Below, one piece after another: positions 17,193 through 25,889 of a stretch of DNA of 64,000 nt. Each line of letters opens with the position of its first letter. Within the stretch, counting starts at the first letter, position 1. This DNA comes from Lysobacter sp. BMK333-48F3 (GTDB taxonomy: Bacteria; Pseudomonadota; Gammaproteobacteria; Xanthomonadales; Xanthomonadaceae), in the NCBI RefSeq assembly GCF_019733395.1, contig NZ_JAIHOO010000001.1, positions 1,984,001-2,048,000 on the forward strand. The letters run 5' to 3'. The notes under the pieces were generated by a model. That model made no database searches and was not told the origin of the DNA. It was given only the letters and a program-made list of their open reading frames with translations. Both the position numbers and the translations under genes were made by a program.

Positions 17193-18827
17193 ATGTCGGC
17201 AGTGATCGCGCAGTGGCAGGACCCCCATCCCCAGCAACGGTCGCCGGGCGACGGCATCGAACTGACCGCCGTCGTGGCCGGTCAGGAGTCGCTGCTGACC
17301 CCGGCCGCCCTGGAGTTCCTCGCCGGCCTGCACCGTAGCTTCGAGCCGGCGCGCCAGGCCCGCCTGGCCGCGCGCCGCGAGCGCCAGGCCTATTACGACG
17401 CCGGCGGCCTGCCGGACTTCCGCGCCGACACCGCGCAGATCCGCAACGGCCAGTGGCGGGTCGCGCCGCTGCCGGCCGCGCTGCTCGACCGCCGGGTCGA
17501 GATCACCGGCCCGGTCGACCCGAAGATGGTCATCAACGCGCTGAACTCCGGGGCCAAGGTCTACATGGCCGACTTCGAGGACAGCACCTCGCCGACCTGG
17601 GCCAACCTGCTGACCGGCCAGCGCGCGCTGCGCAAGGCGGTCGCCGGCACCCTGGACTGGATGGCGCCCGACGGCGCCAAGCACTACACCCTCAAGCCGT
17701 TCGAAGAGCAGGCGGTGCTGATGGTGCGCCCGCGCGGCTGGCACCTGGACGAGAAGCATGTGCGCATCGACGGCGCGGCCATGTCCGGCAGCCTGTTCGA
17801 CCTGGGCCTGTTCGCCTTCCACAACGCCAAGGCGCTGGCGGCGCTGGACCGCGGCCCCTACTTCTACCTGCCCAAGCTGCAGTCGATGGAAGAGGCGCAG
17901 CTGTGGAACGAGGTGCTCGACCGGGTCGAGGCCGAGCTCGGCCTGGCGCCGGGCCAGATCAAGGTCACCGTACTGATCGAGACCTTGCCGGCGGTGTTCG
18001 AGATGGACGAGATCCTGCACGCGCTGCGCACCCGCATCGCCGGCCTCAACTGCGGCCGCTGGGATTACGTGTTCTCCTACCTCAAGACCTTCCGCGCGCA
18101 CCGCGACAAGGTCCTGCCCGAGCGCGGCCAGGTCACCATGACCCAGCCGTTCCTGCGCGCCTATTCCGAACTGCTGATCCAGACCTGCCACAAGCGCGGC
18201 GCGCACGCGATGGGCGGGATGGCGGCGCAGATTCCGATCAGCGGCGACGAGGCCGGCAACGAGGCCGCGCTGGCCAAGGTCCGCGCCGACAAGCTGCGCG
18301 AGGTCACCGCCGGCCACGACGGCACCTGGGTCGCGCATCCGGCGCTGATCCCGCTGGCGATGCGGATCTTCGACGAGCGCATGCCGACCCCGCACCAGCA
18401 GCACGTGCTGCGCGAGGACGTGCTGATCATCCGCGACGACCTGATCAAGCCCTGTCTGGGCACGGTCACCCGCGCCGGTTTCGAAGGCAACGTCGAGGTC
18501 TGCGTGCGCTACCTGGCGGCCTGGCTGGAAGGCAACGGCTGCGTGCCGATCCATTGGCTGATGGAAGACGCCGCCACCGCCGAGATCGCCCGCACCCAGC
18601 TGTGGCAGTGGCTGCACGCCGGCGGGCTGTTCCTCGACGACGGCACCCCGATCGATTTCGCCCTGCTCGAACGCGCCCTGATCGGCCTGCCGAGCAAGCT
18701 CGCCGAGCGCATGAAGCTGCCGGGCGGCTCCAAGCTCGACGAAGCCATCGCGATGCTCGACCGCCTGACCCACGCCGACACCCTGGAAGAGTTCCTGACC
18801 CTGCCGGCCTACGAACGCATCGACTGA
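17193..18827 (+). CDS. aceB: AceB, malate synthase A
   Basis: A 544-residue cytosolic enzyme that condenses glyoxylate with acetyl-CoA to give malate. Conserved blocks include NALNSGAKVYMADFEDSTSPTW, VRPRGWHLDEKH with the active-site arginine, the metal-binding IETLPAVFEMDEI, and WLMEDAATAEI with the general-base aspartate. The length and blocks are typical of isoform A. AGGAG lies seven bases before the ATG at 17193. Together with aceA downstream it makes up the glyoxylate shunt. Confidence 0.96.
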   Translation: MSAVIAQWQDPHPQQRSPGDGIELTAVVAGQESLLTPAALEFLAGLHRSFEPARQARLAARRERQAYYDAGGLPDFRADTAQIRNGQWRVAPLPAALLDRRVEITGPVDPKMVINALNSGAKVYMADFEDSTSPTWANLLTGQRALRKAVAGTLDWMAPDGAKHYTLKPFEEQAVLMVRPRGWHLDEKHVRIDGAAMSGSLFDLGLFAFHNAKALAALDRGPYFYLPKLQSMEEAQLWNEVLDRVEAELGLAPGQIKVTVLIETLPAVFEMDEILHALRTRIAGLNCGRWDYVFSYLKTFRAHRDKVLPERGQVTMTQPFLRAYSELLIQTCHKRGAHAMGGMAAQIPISGDEAGNEAALAKVRADKLREVTAGHDGTWVAHPALIPLAMRIFDERMPTPHQQHVLREDVLIIRDDLIKPCLGTVTRAGFEGNVEVCVRYLAAWLEGNGCVPIHWLMEDAATAEIARTQLWQWLHAGGLFLDDGTPIDFALLERALIGLPSKLAERMKLPGGSKLDEAIAMLDRLTHADTLEEFLTLPAYERID

Positions 18828-18841
18828 TCCCCGCTTCAGGG

Positions 18842-18939
18842 GTAGGAGCGGCGCGAGCTGCGACCGCGATACCGCAAGCGCATCGCGAGTCCGAGGTCGC
18901 GGCTTGTGCCCGAAGGCGATCCCTGTAGGACGCCGCTCC
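18842..18939. repeat. Inverted pair of GTAG REP-like elements between aceB and aceA
   Basis: A forward short copy (GTAGGAGCGGCGCGAGCTGCGACC, 18842-18865 region) faces an inverted long-variant copy (18895-18939) whose insert contains GGGATCGCCTTCGGGCAC. The pair can form one large stem. An intercistronic REP pair could cause the downstream gene to be expressed at a different level by altering mRNA decay. Confidence 0.8.
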
Positions 18940-18996
18940 CGCCCAGTTTCCCATCACGCCCCCACGTCACCAGACCCAACGTAAGGAATCGAAGTC

Positions 18997-20298
18997 ATGA
19001 GCCACACGCTGCCGACCGCCGACCAACTCCGCCACGATTGGGCGACCAATCCGCGCTGGGCCGGCATCACCCGCCCGTACTCGGCCGAGGACGTGGTGCG
19101 CCTGCGCGGCACCGTGCCGGTCGAACACTCCATCGCCAAGCTCGGCGCCGCCAAGCTGTGGAACTACCTGCAGACCGAGGACTTCATCAACGCCCTCGGC
19201 GCGCTGACCGGCAACCAGGCCATGCAGCAGGTCAAGGCCGGACTCAAGGCGATCTATCTGTCGGGCTGGCAGGTCGCCGCCGACGCCAACATCGCCGGCG
19301 AGATGTACCCCGACCAGTCGCTGTACCCGGCCAACTCGGTGCCGCAGGTGGTGCGCCGGATCAACAACACCCTGCTGCGCGCCGACCAGATCCAGTGCTC
19401 GGAAGGCAGCGGCGAAGTCGACTTCCTGCAGCCGATCGTGGCCGACGCCGAAGCCGGCTTCGGCGGCGTGCTCAACGCCTTCGAGCTGATGAAGGGCATG
19501 ATCGAGGCCGGCGCTTCGGGCGTGCACTTCGAAGACCAGCTGGCCTCGGTCAAGAAGTGCGGCCACATGGGCGGCAAGGTGCTGGTGCCGACCCGCGAAG
19601 CGGTCGAGAAGCTGGTCGCCGCGCGCTTGGCCTCCGACGTGATGGGCGTGCCGACCCTGATCGTCGCCCGCACCGACGCCGAAGCCGCCGACCTGCTGAC
19701 CGCCGACATCGACTCCAACGACCAGCCCTTCACCACCGGCGAGCGTACCGTCGAAGGCTTCTACAAGACCCGCAACGGCCTGGATCAGGCGATCAGCCGC
19801 GGCCTGGCCTACGCGCCCTACGCCGACCTGGTGTGGTGCGAGACCGGCAAGCCGGACCTGGAATTCGCGCGCCAGTTCGCCGAGGCCATCCACGCCAAGT
19901 TCCCGGGCAAGCTGCTGGCCTACAACTGCTCGCCGAGCTTCAACTGGAAGAAGAACCTGGACGACGCCACCATCGCCAAGTTCCAGAAGGAAATCGCCTC
20001 CTACGGCTACAAGTTCCAGTTCATCACCCTGGCCGGCTTCCATTCGCTGAACTACTCGATGTTCAACCTGGCGCACGGCTATGCGCGCCGGCAGATGAGC
20101 GCCTTCGTCGAATTGCAGGAGGCCGAGTTCGCCGCCGCCGACAAGGGCTTCACCGCGGTCAAGCATCAGCGCGAGGTCGGCACCGGCTACTTCGACGCGG
20201 TGACCCAGACCATCCAGGGCGGGCAGTCCTCGACGGTGGCGCTGAAGGGCTCGACCGAGGAAGAGCAGTTCCACGACGGCGCCAAAGTCGCGGCCTGA
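18997..20298 (+). CDS. aceA: AceA, isocitrate lyase
   Basis: A 433-residue enzyme cleaving isocitrate to glyoxylate and succinate. The active-site signature KKCGHMGGK is at about 187-195, and the [13 protein letters not shown] block supplies further substrate contacts. The length matches bacterial ICL-1 enzymes. AAGGA precedes the ATG by 11 bases. It lies 169 bp after aceB on the same strand, separated by a REP pair, and is followed by a strong terminator. Confidence 0.97.
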   Translation: MSHTLPTADQLRHDWATNPRWAGITRPYSAEDVVRLRGTVPVEHSIAKLGAAKLWNYLQTEDFINALGALTGNQAMQQVKAGLKAIYLSGWQVAADANIAGEMYPDQSLYPANSVPQVVRRINNTLLRADQIQCSEGSGEVDFLQPIVADAEAGFGGVLNAFELMKGMIEAGASGVHFEDQLASVKKCGHMGGKVLVPTREAVEKLVAARLASDVMGVPTLIVARTDAEAADLLTADIDSNDQPFTTGERTVEGFYKTRNGLDQAISRGLAYAPYADLVWCETGKPDLEFARQFAEAIHAKFPGKLLAYNCSPSFNWKKNLDDATIAKFQKEIASYGYKFQFITLAGFHSLNYSMFNLAHGYARRQMSAFVELQEAEFAAADKGFTAVKHQREVGTGYFDAVTQTIQGGQSSTVALKGSTEEEQFHDGAKVAA

Positions 20299-20346
20299 GG
20301 CCGCAGGCCGGACCGATCGCGGCGGCGTTGCGGCGCCGCCGCCCCC

Positions 20347-20375
20347 GAGGGCCCCACGCGGGGCCCTCGTCTTTT
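20347..20375 (+). terminator. Intrinsic terminator of aceA
   Basis: Stem GAGGGCCCC / GGGGCCCTC with loop ACGC, then GTCTTTT. It lies 48 bases after the aceA stop. Confidence 0.88.
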
Positions 20376-20431
20376 GCGCCGCGCGGCATCATCGTTCCCG
20401 CTCCCTCTCGCCGCGTCTTCTCCTGGATCCT

Positions 20432-20708
20432 GTAGGAGCGGCGTCCCACAGGGATTTCCTTCGGTCATGAGCCGCGACCACGGAACGCGCAGAAGATCCA
20501 AGGCCGACGCCATAGATCGAAACCCAAAACCATCGCCCCGATCTCGCCACGTCTTTGTCCTGCGCCCTTGTAGGAGCGGCGTGAGCCGCGACCAAGGGAC
20601 GCGCAGAAAATCCAAGGCCGACGCTAGCGATCGAAACTTGAAACCGTCGCCGCGATCTCGCCGCGCCTTCGTCCTGCGCCCCCTGTAGGAGCGGCGCAAG
20701 CCGCGACC
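20432..20708 (+). repeat. Tandem array of about 115-bp GTAG REP-containing units
   Basis: GTAG heads occur at 20432, 20570 and 20685. Each is followed by GGAGCGGCG...AGCCGCGACC. Units one and two share a spacer containing ACGCGCAGAA, ATCCAAGGCCGACGC, ATCGAAAC and CGTCCTGCGCCC-like blocks. The first unit carries an extra insert of about 25 bp (TCCCACAGGGATTTCC...) inside the palindrome. Only the palindrome start of the third is present. Confidence 0.85.
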
Positions 20709-20760
20709 GCGTTCTTACGGTCTCGCGCCGTTTGTGGTTCGAAGGTTTCTAAGGCTTCGA

Positions 20761-20797
20761 AGCTCTAAAGCTCCAAAGCTCCAAAGCTCCAAAGCAA
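20761..20797. repeat. 9-bp microrepeat AGCTCCAAA
   Basis: Four imperfect head-to-tail copies (AGCTCTAAA, then AGCTCCAAA three times). Confidence 0.8.
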
Positions 20798-20823
20798 AGC
20801 TTCCGTCCGCAAGCGGCCGGGTC

Positions 20824-20853
20824 ACTTTCTTTGTCCAAGGCGACAAAGAAAGT
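20824..20853. repeat. 12-bp perfect inverted repeat ACTTTCTTTGTC
   Basis: Arms ACTTTCTTTGTC and GACAAAGAAAGT flank CAAGGC. Similar CTTTCTTTG hairpins with a trailing AACCAAAGAAAA are, as I recall, dispersed in many proteobacterial genomes and give rise to spurious predicted proteins. Here it is not part of a gene. Confidence 0.75.
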
Positions 20854-21028
20854 AACCAAAGAAAACGCCATGGCTGTTTCGAATCAAAAGCCACTATGGG
20901 ACGTGGTTTGCGCAGGGCTGCTCCGCACAGGCCATCCCTGGCCTGGCTGCGCACGGGCCGCATCCGTGCGGCCCGCCCTTCGGGGCTTCAGGGCGTTCTC
21001 GCGAGGTCGAAGCTCCGCCAAGCTCTTT

Positions 21029-21062
<34 letters not shown>

Positions 21063-21513
21063 TGAGCGCCATCTTGGCGTCATCCTTGGGCACAGGCCGA
21101 GATCGGTCGGCCCGGTCGCGGGTAGCCGGCAGCGGGGCGGGGGCCCGGTTCGCCGCGGCCGTCGCGGTCCCGCTACGACTAATTAACTAGGGCGCCCGCG
21201 AGCCGGCCCGGTGCGGACCCGCGCGTCGTCGGGCGTCCTGAACGGGCGACCGTCCTTGCCGTCGGGCTTGGCCGGAGGCCGGTCCAATGAATAGGCCGGC
21301 ACATGTCCGCCGACGGTGCGCGGCGGCTCGCCGGGTTGCGTCGCTGCAACATGCGTCCGCCGTGGGCGCCGTGCCATCATGGCGCCGCGGCGATCGGGCC
21401 TGCGCCCTCGGCAGAGCGCTGGCCGATCCGGCCGGTGCACGGCGTTAGCCGTTCAGACCAGGTGCTATCCTGCCGCTGTGGCCCCACAGGACGCGGGGTG
21501 TGGGGAGATCGGG

Positions 21514-22563
21514 ATGAATCGCGACGTGACGGTGCCGACGATGGCCCGTGAGACCGACAATACGATGACGACCGCGGCGCCGACGGACGCGGCGACGGCC
21601 GTCCTCACGCCCGGCGAATTCGAATTGTTCGCCGAGATCGGCCGCCCGCGCCGGGTCGAGGCCGGCCAGGTCGTGTTCCGCCGCGGCGAGCTCGGCACCA
21701 CCATGTTCGTGATCGCCCGCGGCGCGGTCCTGCTGGACTTCGGCGACGACCTGGTGACCAAGCGCCTGGGCGTGCGCGAGTTCTTCGGCGAGCTCGGCCT
21801 GCTGATCGGCGACCACGCCCGCAGCGCCGACGCCATCGCCGCCACCGACGGCCTGCTGGTCGAACTGCGCCACGAGGAGTTCCAGCGCCTGGTCGATCGC
21901 GACCCGGCCCTGGTCTCGCATTTCCTGCGCCGCGCGATCATGCGCGTGGTGCTCAACGAGCAAAGCCTGATCCGGCGCCTGCGCCGGCGCAACCAGGACC
22001 TGGAGGCCGCGCTCGACAGCCTGTACGCGACCACCCACCAGCTCAACCAGACCGAAGAACTGGTCCGCACCGACGACCTGACCGGGCTGTACAACCGCCG
22101 CGGCCTGACCCTGCATCTGCAGGAAAGCCGCGCCCTGGGCATGCCGGAGACCATGGGCCTGATCCTGGTCGACTGCGACCGCTTCAAGCAGGTCAACGAC
22201 GACCACGGCCACCTGGCCGGCGATCGGGTCCTGCAGAGCGTGGCCAATATCCTGCGCTCGGTGGCCGGGCCGGAGGACATCGCCTGCCGCCTCGGCGGCG
22301 ACGAGTTCTGCCTGCTGGTGGCCGCCTCGACCCGCCAGGACGTCATGCGCTTCGCCGAGTTCATCGTCGCGACCGTGCACGGCCTGCTGGATATCCCGCA
22401 GTCGCCGCCGACGATCTGCCCGGTCAGCGTCGGCGCCTGCCTGGTCAGCGCCAAGTACGATTGGAACGATTGGTATGCGCACGCCGATGGCGCGCTGTAT
22501 CAGGCCAAGCGCCTGGGCGGCAATCGGGTGCATTGGCAGGATGCCGAACTGACGCCGGCCTGA
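21514..22563 (+). CDS. Cyclic-nucleotide-binding (CRP-like) domain fused to a GGDEF diguanylate cyclase domain
   Basis: A 349-residue cytosolic protein. Residues about 30-150 form a CRP/cNMP-binding beta-roll (EAGQVVFRRGELGTTMFVIARGAVLL, then FFGELGLLIGDHARSADAIA). A helical linker (150-185) leads to the GGDEF domain with an intact RLGGDEF active-site loop, so it probably makes c-di-GMP. The upstream DLTGLYNRRGL and DCDRFKQVNDDHGHLAGD blocks are canonical. GGGGAGA stands before the ATG at 21514. It is followed after 25 bp by the cyclase-like gene, suggesting a two-gene operon in which a nucleotide signal could gate c-di-GMP synthesis. Confidence 0.9.
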   Translation: MNRDVTVPTMARETDNTMTTAAPTDAATAVLTPGEFELFAEIGRPRRVEAGQVVFRRGELGTTMFVIARGAVLLDFGDDLVTKRLGVREFFGELGLLIGDHARSADAIAATDGLLVELRHEEFQRLVDRDPALVSHFLRRAIMRVVLNEQSLIRRLRRRNQDLEAALDSLYATTHQLNQTEELVRTDDLTGLYNRRGLTLHLQESRALGMPETMGLILVDCDRFKQVNDDHGHLAGDRVLQSVANILRSVAGPEDIACRLGGDEFCLLVAASTRQDVMRFAEFIVATVHGLLDIPQSPPTICPVSVGACLVSAKYDWNDWYAHADGALYQAKRLGGNRVHWQDAELTPA

Positions 22564-22588
22564 GCCATCGTCGACAAGGATGCCGTTG

Positions 22589-25138
22589 ATGAACGACGCC
22601 CACCGCCCGAACCCCGACGGGCCGCAGCTGCGGACCCTGTTGCTGACCGACCTGTGCGATTCGACCACCCTGGTCGAACGGCTCGGCGACGGCCCGGCGG
22701 CGGGTCTGTTCCGCGAGCACGATCGCCTGGTGCTGCAGCTGCAGCAGCGTTGGCGCGGGCGCTTGATCGACCGCTCCGACGGCCTGTTGCTGCTGTTCGA
22801 GCGCCCGATCGACGGCCTCGGCTTCGCCCTGGACTACGCCCGCGGCCTGCGCGAGCTCGGCGCCAGCCGCAAGGTCGAGCTCAAGGCCCGCGCCGGCCTG
22901 CACGTCGGCGAGGTGCTGACCTGGCGCAACAGCGACGAGGCGGTGCGGGTCGGGGCCAAGCCGGTCGAAGTCGAGGGACTGGCCAAGCCGATGGCGGGGC
23001 GGTTGATGGCGACCGCGCGGCCGGGGCAGATCCTGCTCTCGGCGGTGGCCGAGCCGCTGGCCCATCGCGCCGCGCGCGAGCTGGGCGAGCGCGGCCAGCA
23101 ACTGCTGTGGAAATCGCACGGCCGCTGGCGCTTCAAGGGCGTGCCCGAGCCGCAGGAAATCTACGAGGTCGGCGAGCCCGGGATCGCCCCGCTGCGCGCG
23201 CCGCCGAACGGGCCCAAGGCCTGGCGCGACATCCCGCTGTGGCGGCGCCCGGCGGCGCTGGCGGCGGAGCTCGCGGTGCTGGCGGTGATCGGCACCGGCA
23301 TCTGGTTCGCGACCCGGCCGCAGCCGGCGATCGCCTTCAACCAGCGCGACTGGGTGGTGGTCGGCGACCTGCGCAACCTGACCGGCCAGAGCGTGCTCGA
23401 CGATTCGCTGGAGCAGGCGTTCCGGATCAGCCTGGAGCAGTCGCGCTACGTCAACGTGCTGTCCGACCTCAAGGCGCGCGACACCCTCGACCGCATGCAC
23501 CGCAAGCCGGACACCGTGCTCGACCGCTCGATCGCCTCGGAGATCGCGCTGCGCGACGGCGCGCGCGCGGTGATCCTGCCGACCGTGGCCGAAGTCGGCG
23601 GACGGGTGCGGGTCAGCGCCGAGGTCATCGATCCGCACACCCAGACCACGGTCTACGCCGAATCCGCCGACGGGGTCGGCGCGGCCTCGGCCCTGGCCTC
23701 GATCGACGAGGTCACCACCGCCCTGCGCGGCAAGCTCGGCGAGGCGCTGAAGAACATCGAGAAGGATTCCGAGCCGCTGCCCAAGGTCGCCACCGGCAAC
23801 CTCGACGCGCTGCGCGCCTACGCCCTGGGCGCCAAGGCGTACGCGCATCGCCAGTTCGACGACGCTCTGCAGTACTTCCAGCGCGCGGTCCAGATCGACC
23901 CCAATTTCGCCCTCGCCCACATGGGCGTGATGCGGGTATACGTCAGCAACGCCGACACCGACGCGGCGCGGCCGTACCTGGAGAAGGCCCAGCAGCTGCG
24001 CGACCACCTGACCCCGCGCGAGGCGATGTACCTGGACGCCTGGGCCGCGGAATTCGGCCCGAAGCCCTCGCGCAACGCGCCGCAGAAGTGGCGGATGCTG
24101 GCCGAGTTCTATCCCGACTACTTCGCCGGCCGCTACCAGTACGCCTGGTCCGAGTTCCTGGCCAACGATTTCAAGGACGCGCTTGCGGCGACCACCGCGG
24201 CCACCGCGCCGCAGGAGCCGCTGCGCAACGTCGCCTTCGAACTGGCCGGCCGCGTGCACCTGTCGCAGGAACGCTACGCCAAGGCGATCGAATCGTTCAA
24301 GCAGGCCGAGGCCAGCGGCCATTACCCGCCCAACCGCCGCCATGCCGCCGCGTTGGCGGCGATGCGCCGCTTCGACGAGGCCAACCGGATCCTCGACGGG
24401 CTCACCGCCGACGGCGATATCGGCTCGGCCAACCTGACCGTGCAGTTCGAGCGCATCTCCGTCGCCCTCGATCAGAACGACCTGGCCCGCGCGCGCGAGC
24501 TGTCGCGCAAGGCGGCCGAGGCGGCGCGCGACGCCGGCCCGCTGGTGCGGCATCCGATCCGCTTCACCGACTTGCTGGTGCGCAGCGTGTCCGGCCAGAA
24601 CCGGCCCAGCGCCAGCGAGATCGAACAGTTCGCCCAGGGCGTGCTCAACGATGCGGCCAAGCCCGGCAGCGCCGACCAGGACGATTTCTCGGTGATCGCG
24701 CTGGCGGCGGTGCGGCTGGCGCAGCGCCAGGGCGAGCGCGCCGTGGCCGAACGCCTGTTGCCGCGGGTGGCCGGGCTGGTCGACGCCAGCGGCAACGTCC
24801 AGTCGCAGAAGCTGCTGCGGGTCGCCTACGCCGAACAGGCGCGCCTGGGCGGCGATCCGCAGCGCGCGGTGCGCGAGTTGCGCGCCCTGCTCGACGACAG
24901 GGAGCCGTTCCAGGCCCGGGTCGCCTTGCGCGATGCCTTGCTCGCGGCCGGCCGCAGCGACGAGGCCGCGCGCGAGAACCAGTGGATCGCCGAGCACCGC
25001 GGCCGCGCCTACGCCGAACCGTTCGGCGGCCAGGTCTTCGTGGCGATGAACGTCGCCGACGCCGCGCGCGCGCAACGCGAATCGGCGCGCACCGTGGCGG
25101 TGATCAAGGTGACCGCGCCGATGGCTGCGGCCGGTTGA
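22589..25138 (+). CDS. Class III cyclase-like membrane protein with TPRs ('peptide modification system cyclase' type)
   Basis: An 849-residue protein. Residues about 15-160 resemble a class III nucleotidyl cyclase: LLLTDLCDSTTLVERLGD with the first metal Asp (about 21), SDGLLLLF with the second Asp (about 64), GLHVGEVL, and AGRLMATARPGQILLS with the transition-state Arg (about 138). By eye the substrate-specifying Lys and the Asn before that Arg are not conserved, and a few residues are inserted, so activity is doubtful. A single transmembrane helix (about 223-243) follows, then a TolB-like segment and TPR repeats (about 400-820). As I recall, this architecture sits beside NHLP-like peptides in Xanthomonadales. 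I chose the ATG at 22589 because AAGGA ends nine bases upstream and abuts the ATG at 22580. Confidence 0.85.
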   Translation: MNDAHRPNPDGPQLRTLLLTDLCDSTTLVERLGDGPAAGLFREHDRLVLQLQQRWRGRLIDRSDGLLLLFERPIDGLGFALDYARGLRELGASRKVELKARAGLHVGEVLTWRNSDEAVRVGAKPVEVEGLAKPMAGRLMATARPGQILLSAVAEPLAHRAARELGERGQQLLWKSHGRWRFKGVPEPQEIYEVGEPGIAPLRAPPNGPKAWRDIPLWRRPAALAAELAVLAVIGTGIWFATRPQPAIAFNQRDWVVVGDLRNLTGQSVLDDSLEQAFRISLEQSRYVNVLSDLKARDTLDRMHRKPDTVLDRSIASEIALRDGARAVILPTVAEVGGRVRVSAEVIDPHTQTTVYAESADGVGAASALASIDEVTTALRGKLGEALKNIEKDSEPLPKVATGNLDALRAYALGAKAYAHRQFDDALQYFQRAVQIDPNFALAHMGVMRVYVSNADTDAARPYLEKAQQLRDHLTPREAMYLDAWAAEFGPKPSRNAPQKWRMLAEFYPDYFAGRYQYAWSEFLANDFKDALAATTAATAPQEPLRNVAFELAGRVHLSQERYAKAIESFKQAEASGHYPPNRRHAAALAAMRRFDEANRILDGLTADGDIGSANLTVQFERISVALDQNDLARARELSRKAAEAARDAGPLVRHPIRFTDLLVRSVSGQNRPSASEIEQFAQGVLNDAAKPGSADQDDFSVIALAAVRLAQRQGERAVAERLLPRVAGLVDASGNVQSQKLLRVAYAEQARLGGDPQRAVRELRALLDDREPFQARVALRDALLAAGRSDEAARENQWIAEHRGRAYAEPFGGQVFVAMNVADAARAQRESARTVAVIKVTAPMAAAG

Positions 25139-25277
25139 AACCGGAACGACGGCTTTCGCCGCCGGCGCGGGCCGGGGCCCGGCTTCGCGGCGTGCGCTAC
25201 GGCGTAGCGGAACAGGGCGGTTCCGTCGCGGCGGCGGGCTCCCCGGCCCGGCGCCGCGCGGAATCGCCGGACGCGGC

Positions 25278-25640
25278 TTAGCTCAGTACGCTGCCGCCGC
25301 CCGAGCCGACGGCGCCGCCGGCGGTGGCCTGGACCTGGCCGAACTCGAGCACGAACACCACGGTGTGGGTACCGGCCGAGGTGAAGTAGTCGCGCAGCAC
25401 GTCGCGCGAGGCCTGCAGTTCTTCCTTGCTCGCCAGCATGCTGACGTTGAGGCAGCTGCCGCCGGCCAGCGCGGCTTCGCTTTGCAGCGGCGCCAGGCCG
25501 AGGCTTTGCAGCGCACCCTCGGGATTGCTGGCGAAGCTTTGCCGAAACTGGTCGTCCGAGCTCAGCAGATCGAGCAACTTGTCGGCGACTTCGGGCGCCA
25601 ACGGCGGATGCCCGGGCTGGCCGTTGTTTTCGATAGACAT
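25278..25640 (-). CDS. NHLP-like putative RiPP precursor peptide
   Basis: A 120-residue peptide. The segment APEVADKLLDLLSSDDQFR (residues 15-33) and the following FASNPEGALQSLGL resemble the nitrile-hydratase-like leader (NHLP) fold used by RiPP precursors. The only cysteine is at 63 (GGSCLNVSML). A helix (71-88) and a hydrophobic strand (THTVVFVLEF) lead to a Gly/Ser tail, TAGGAVGSGGGSVLS, as likely core. No signal peptide is seen. The start at 25640 has GGGAAA just upstream. It is encoded opposite to both flanking genes, with its own promoter and an inverted repeat upstream. I recall it as the 'putative modified peptide' family of Xanthomonadales; no product structure is known to me. Confidence 0.82.
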   Translation of the reverse strand: MSIENNGQPGHPPLAPEVADKLLDLLSSDDQFRQSFASNPEGALQSLGLAPLQSEAALAGGSCLNVSMLASKEELQASRDVLRDYFTSAGTHTVVFVLEFGQVQATAGGAVGSGGGSVLS

Positions 25641-25686
25641 CTGTTTCCCCTTGTGAAGACCCGGCTTGGGCCTGTCTGCGGCGGAA

Positions 25687-25714
25687 TTTATCTCTGATGT
25701 GGAGCGGCGAACAA
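25687..25714 (-). promoter_or_regulatory. Candidate promoter of the precursor peptide gene
   Basis: On the minus strand TTGTTC (complement of 25709-25714) and GATAAA (complement of 25687-25692) are 16 bp apart, giving a 5' leader of about 40 bases. The match is moderate (3 and 4 of 6). This AT-rich pocket contrasts with its surroundings. Confidence 0.4.
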
Positions 25715-25728
25715 CCTTTACGCTCCAC
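25699..25728. promoter_or_regulatory. 8-bp inverted repeat around the precursor promoter
   Basis: Arms GTGGAGCG (25699-25706) and CGCTCCAC (25721-25728) enclose the putative -35 element. It lies in the divergent gap between the precursor and the dehydrogenase, so a regulator bound here could affect both. Confidence 0.5.
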
Positions 25729-25889
25729 TGAGCAGTCACGCGAAAGCGCTGGAGGGTCGGCCAATCGCGTTCCGATGAACGCGTTCAGCTAGCTGCCTGC
25801 GGCATCGCCCGGCATCATGGCGCCTGCCGGCGCGATACGCGCGCCGCGGACGCCGCCTCGCGGCGCTCCTTCTACGACTCGGGGCGTTC

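Noticed and set aside
20432..20708. Considered as a CRISPR array because of regular repeats
   Set aside because: The 'spacers' are themselves similar to each other, the period is about 115 bp, and no cas genes are present.
21183..21440. Minus-strand 85-codon frame upstream of the GGDEF gene
   Set aside because: Arg/Pro-rich without a ribosome site or any recognisable domain; in a GC-rich spacer.
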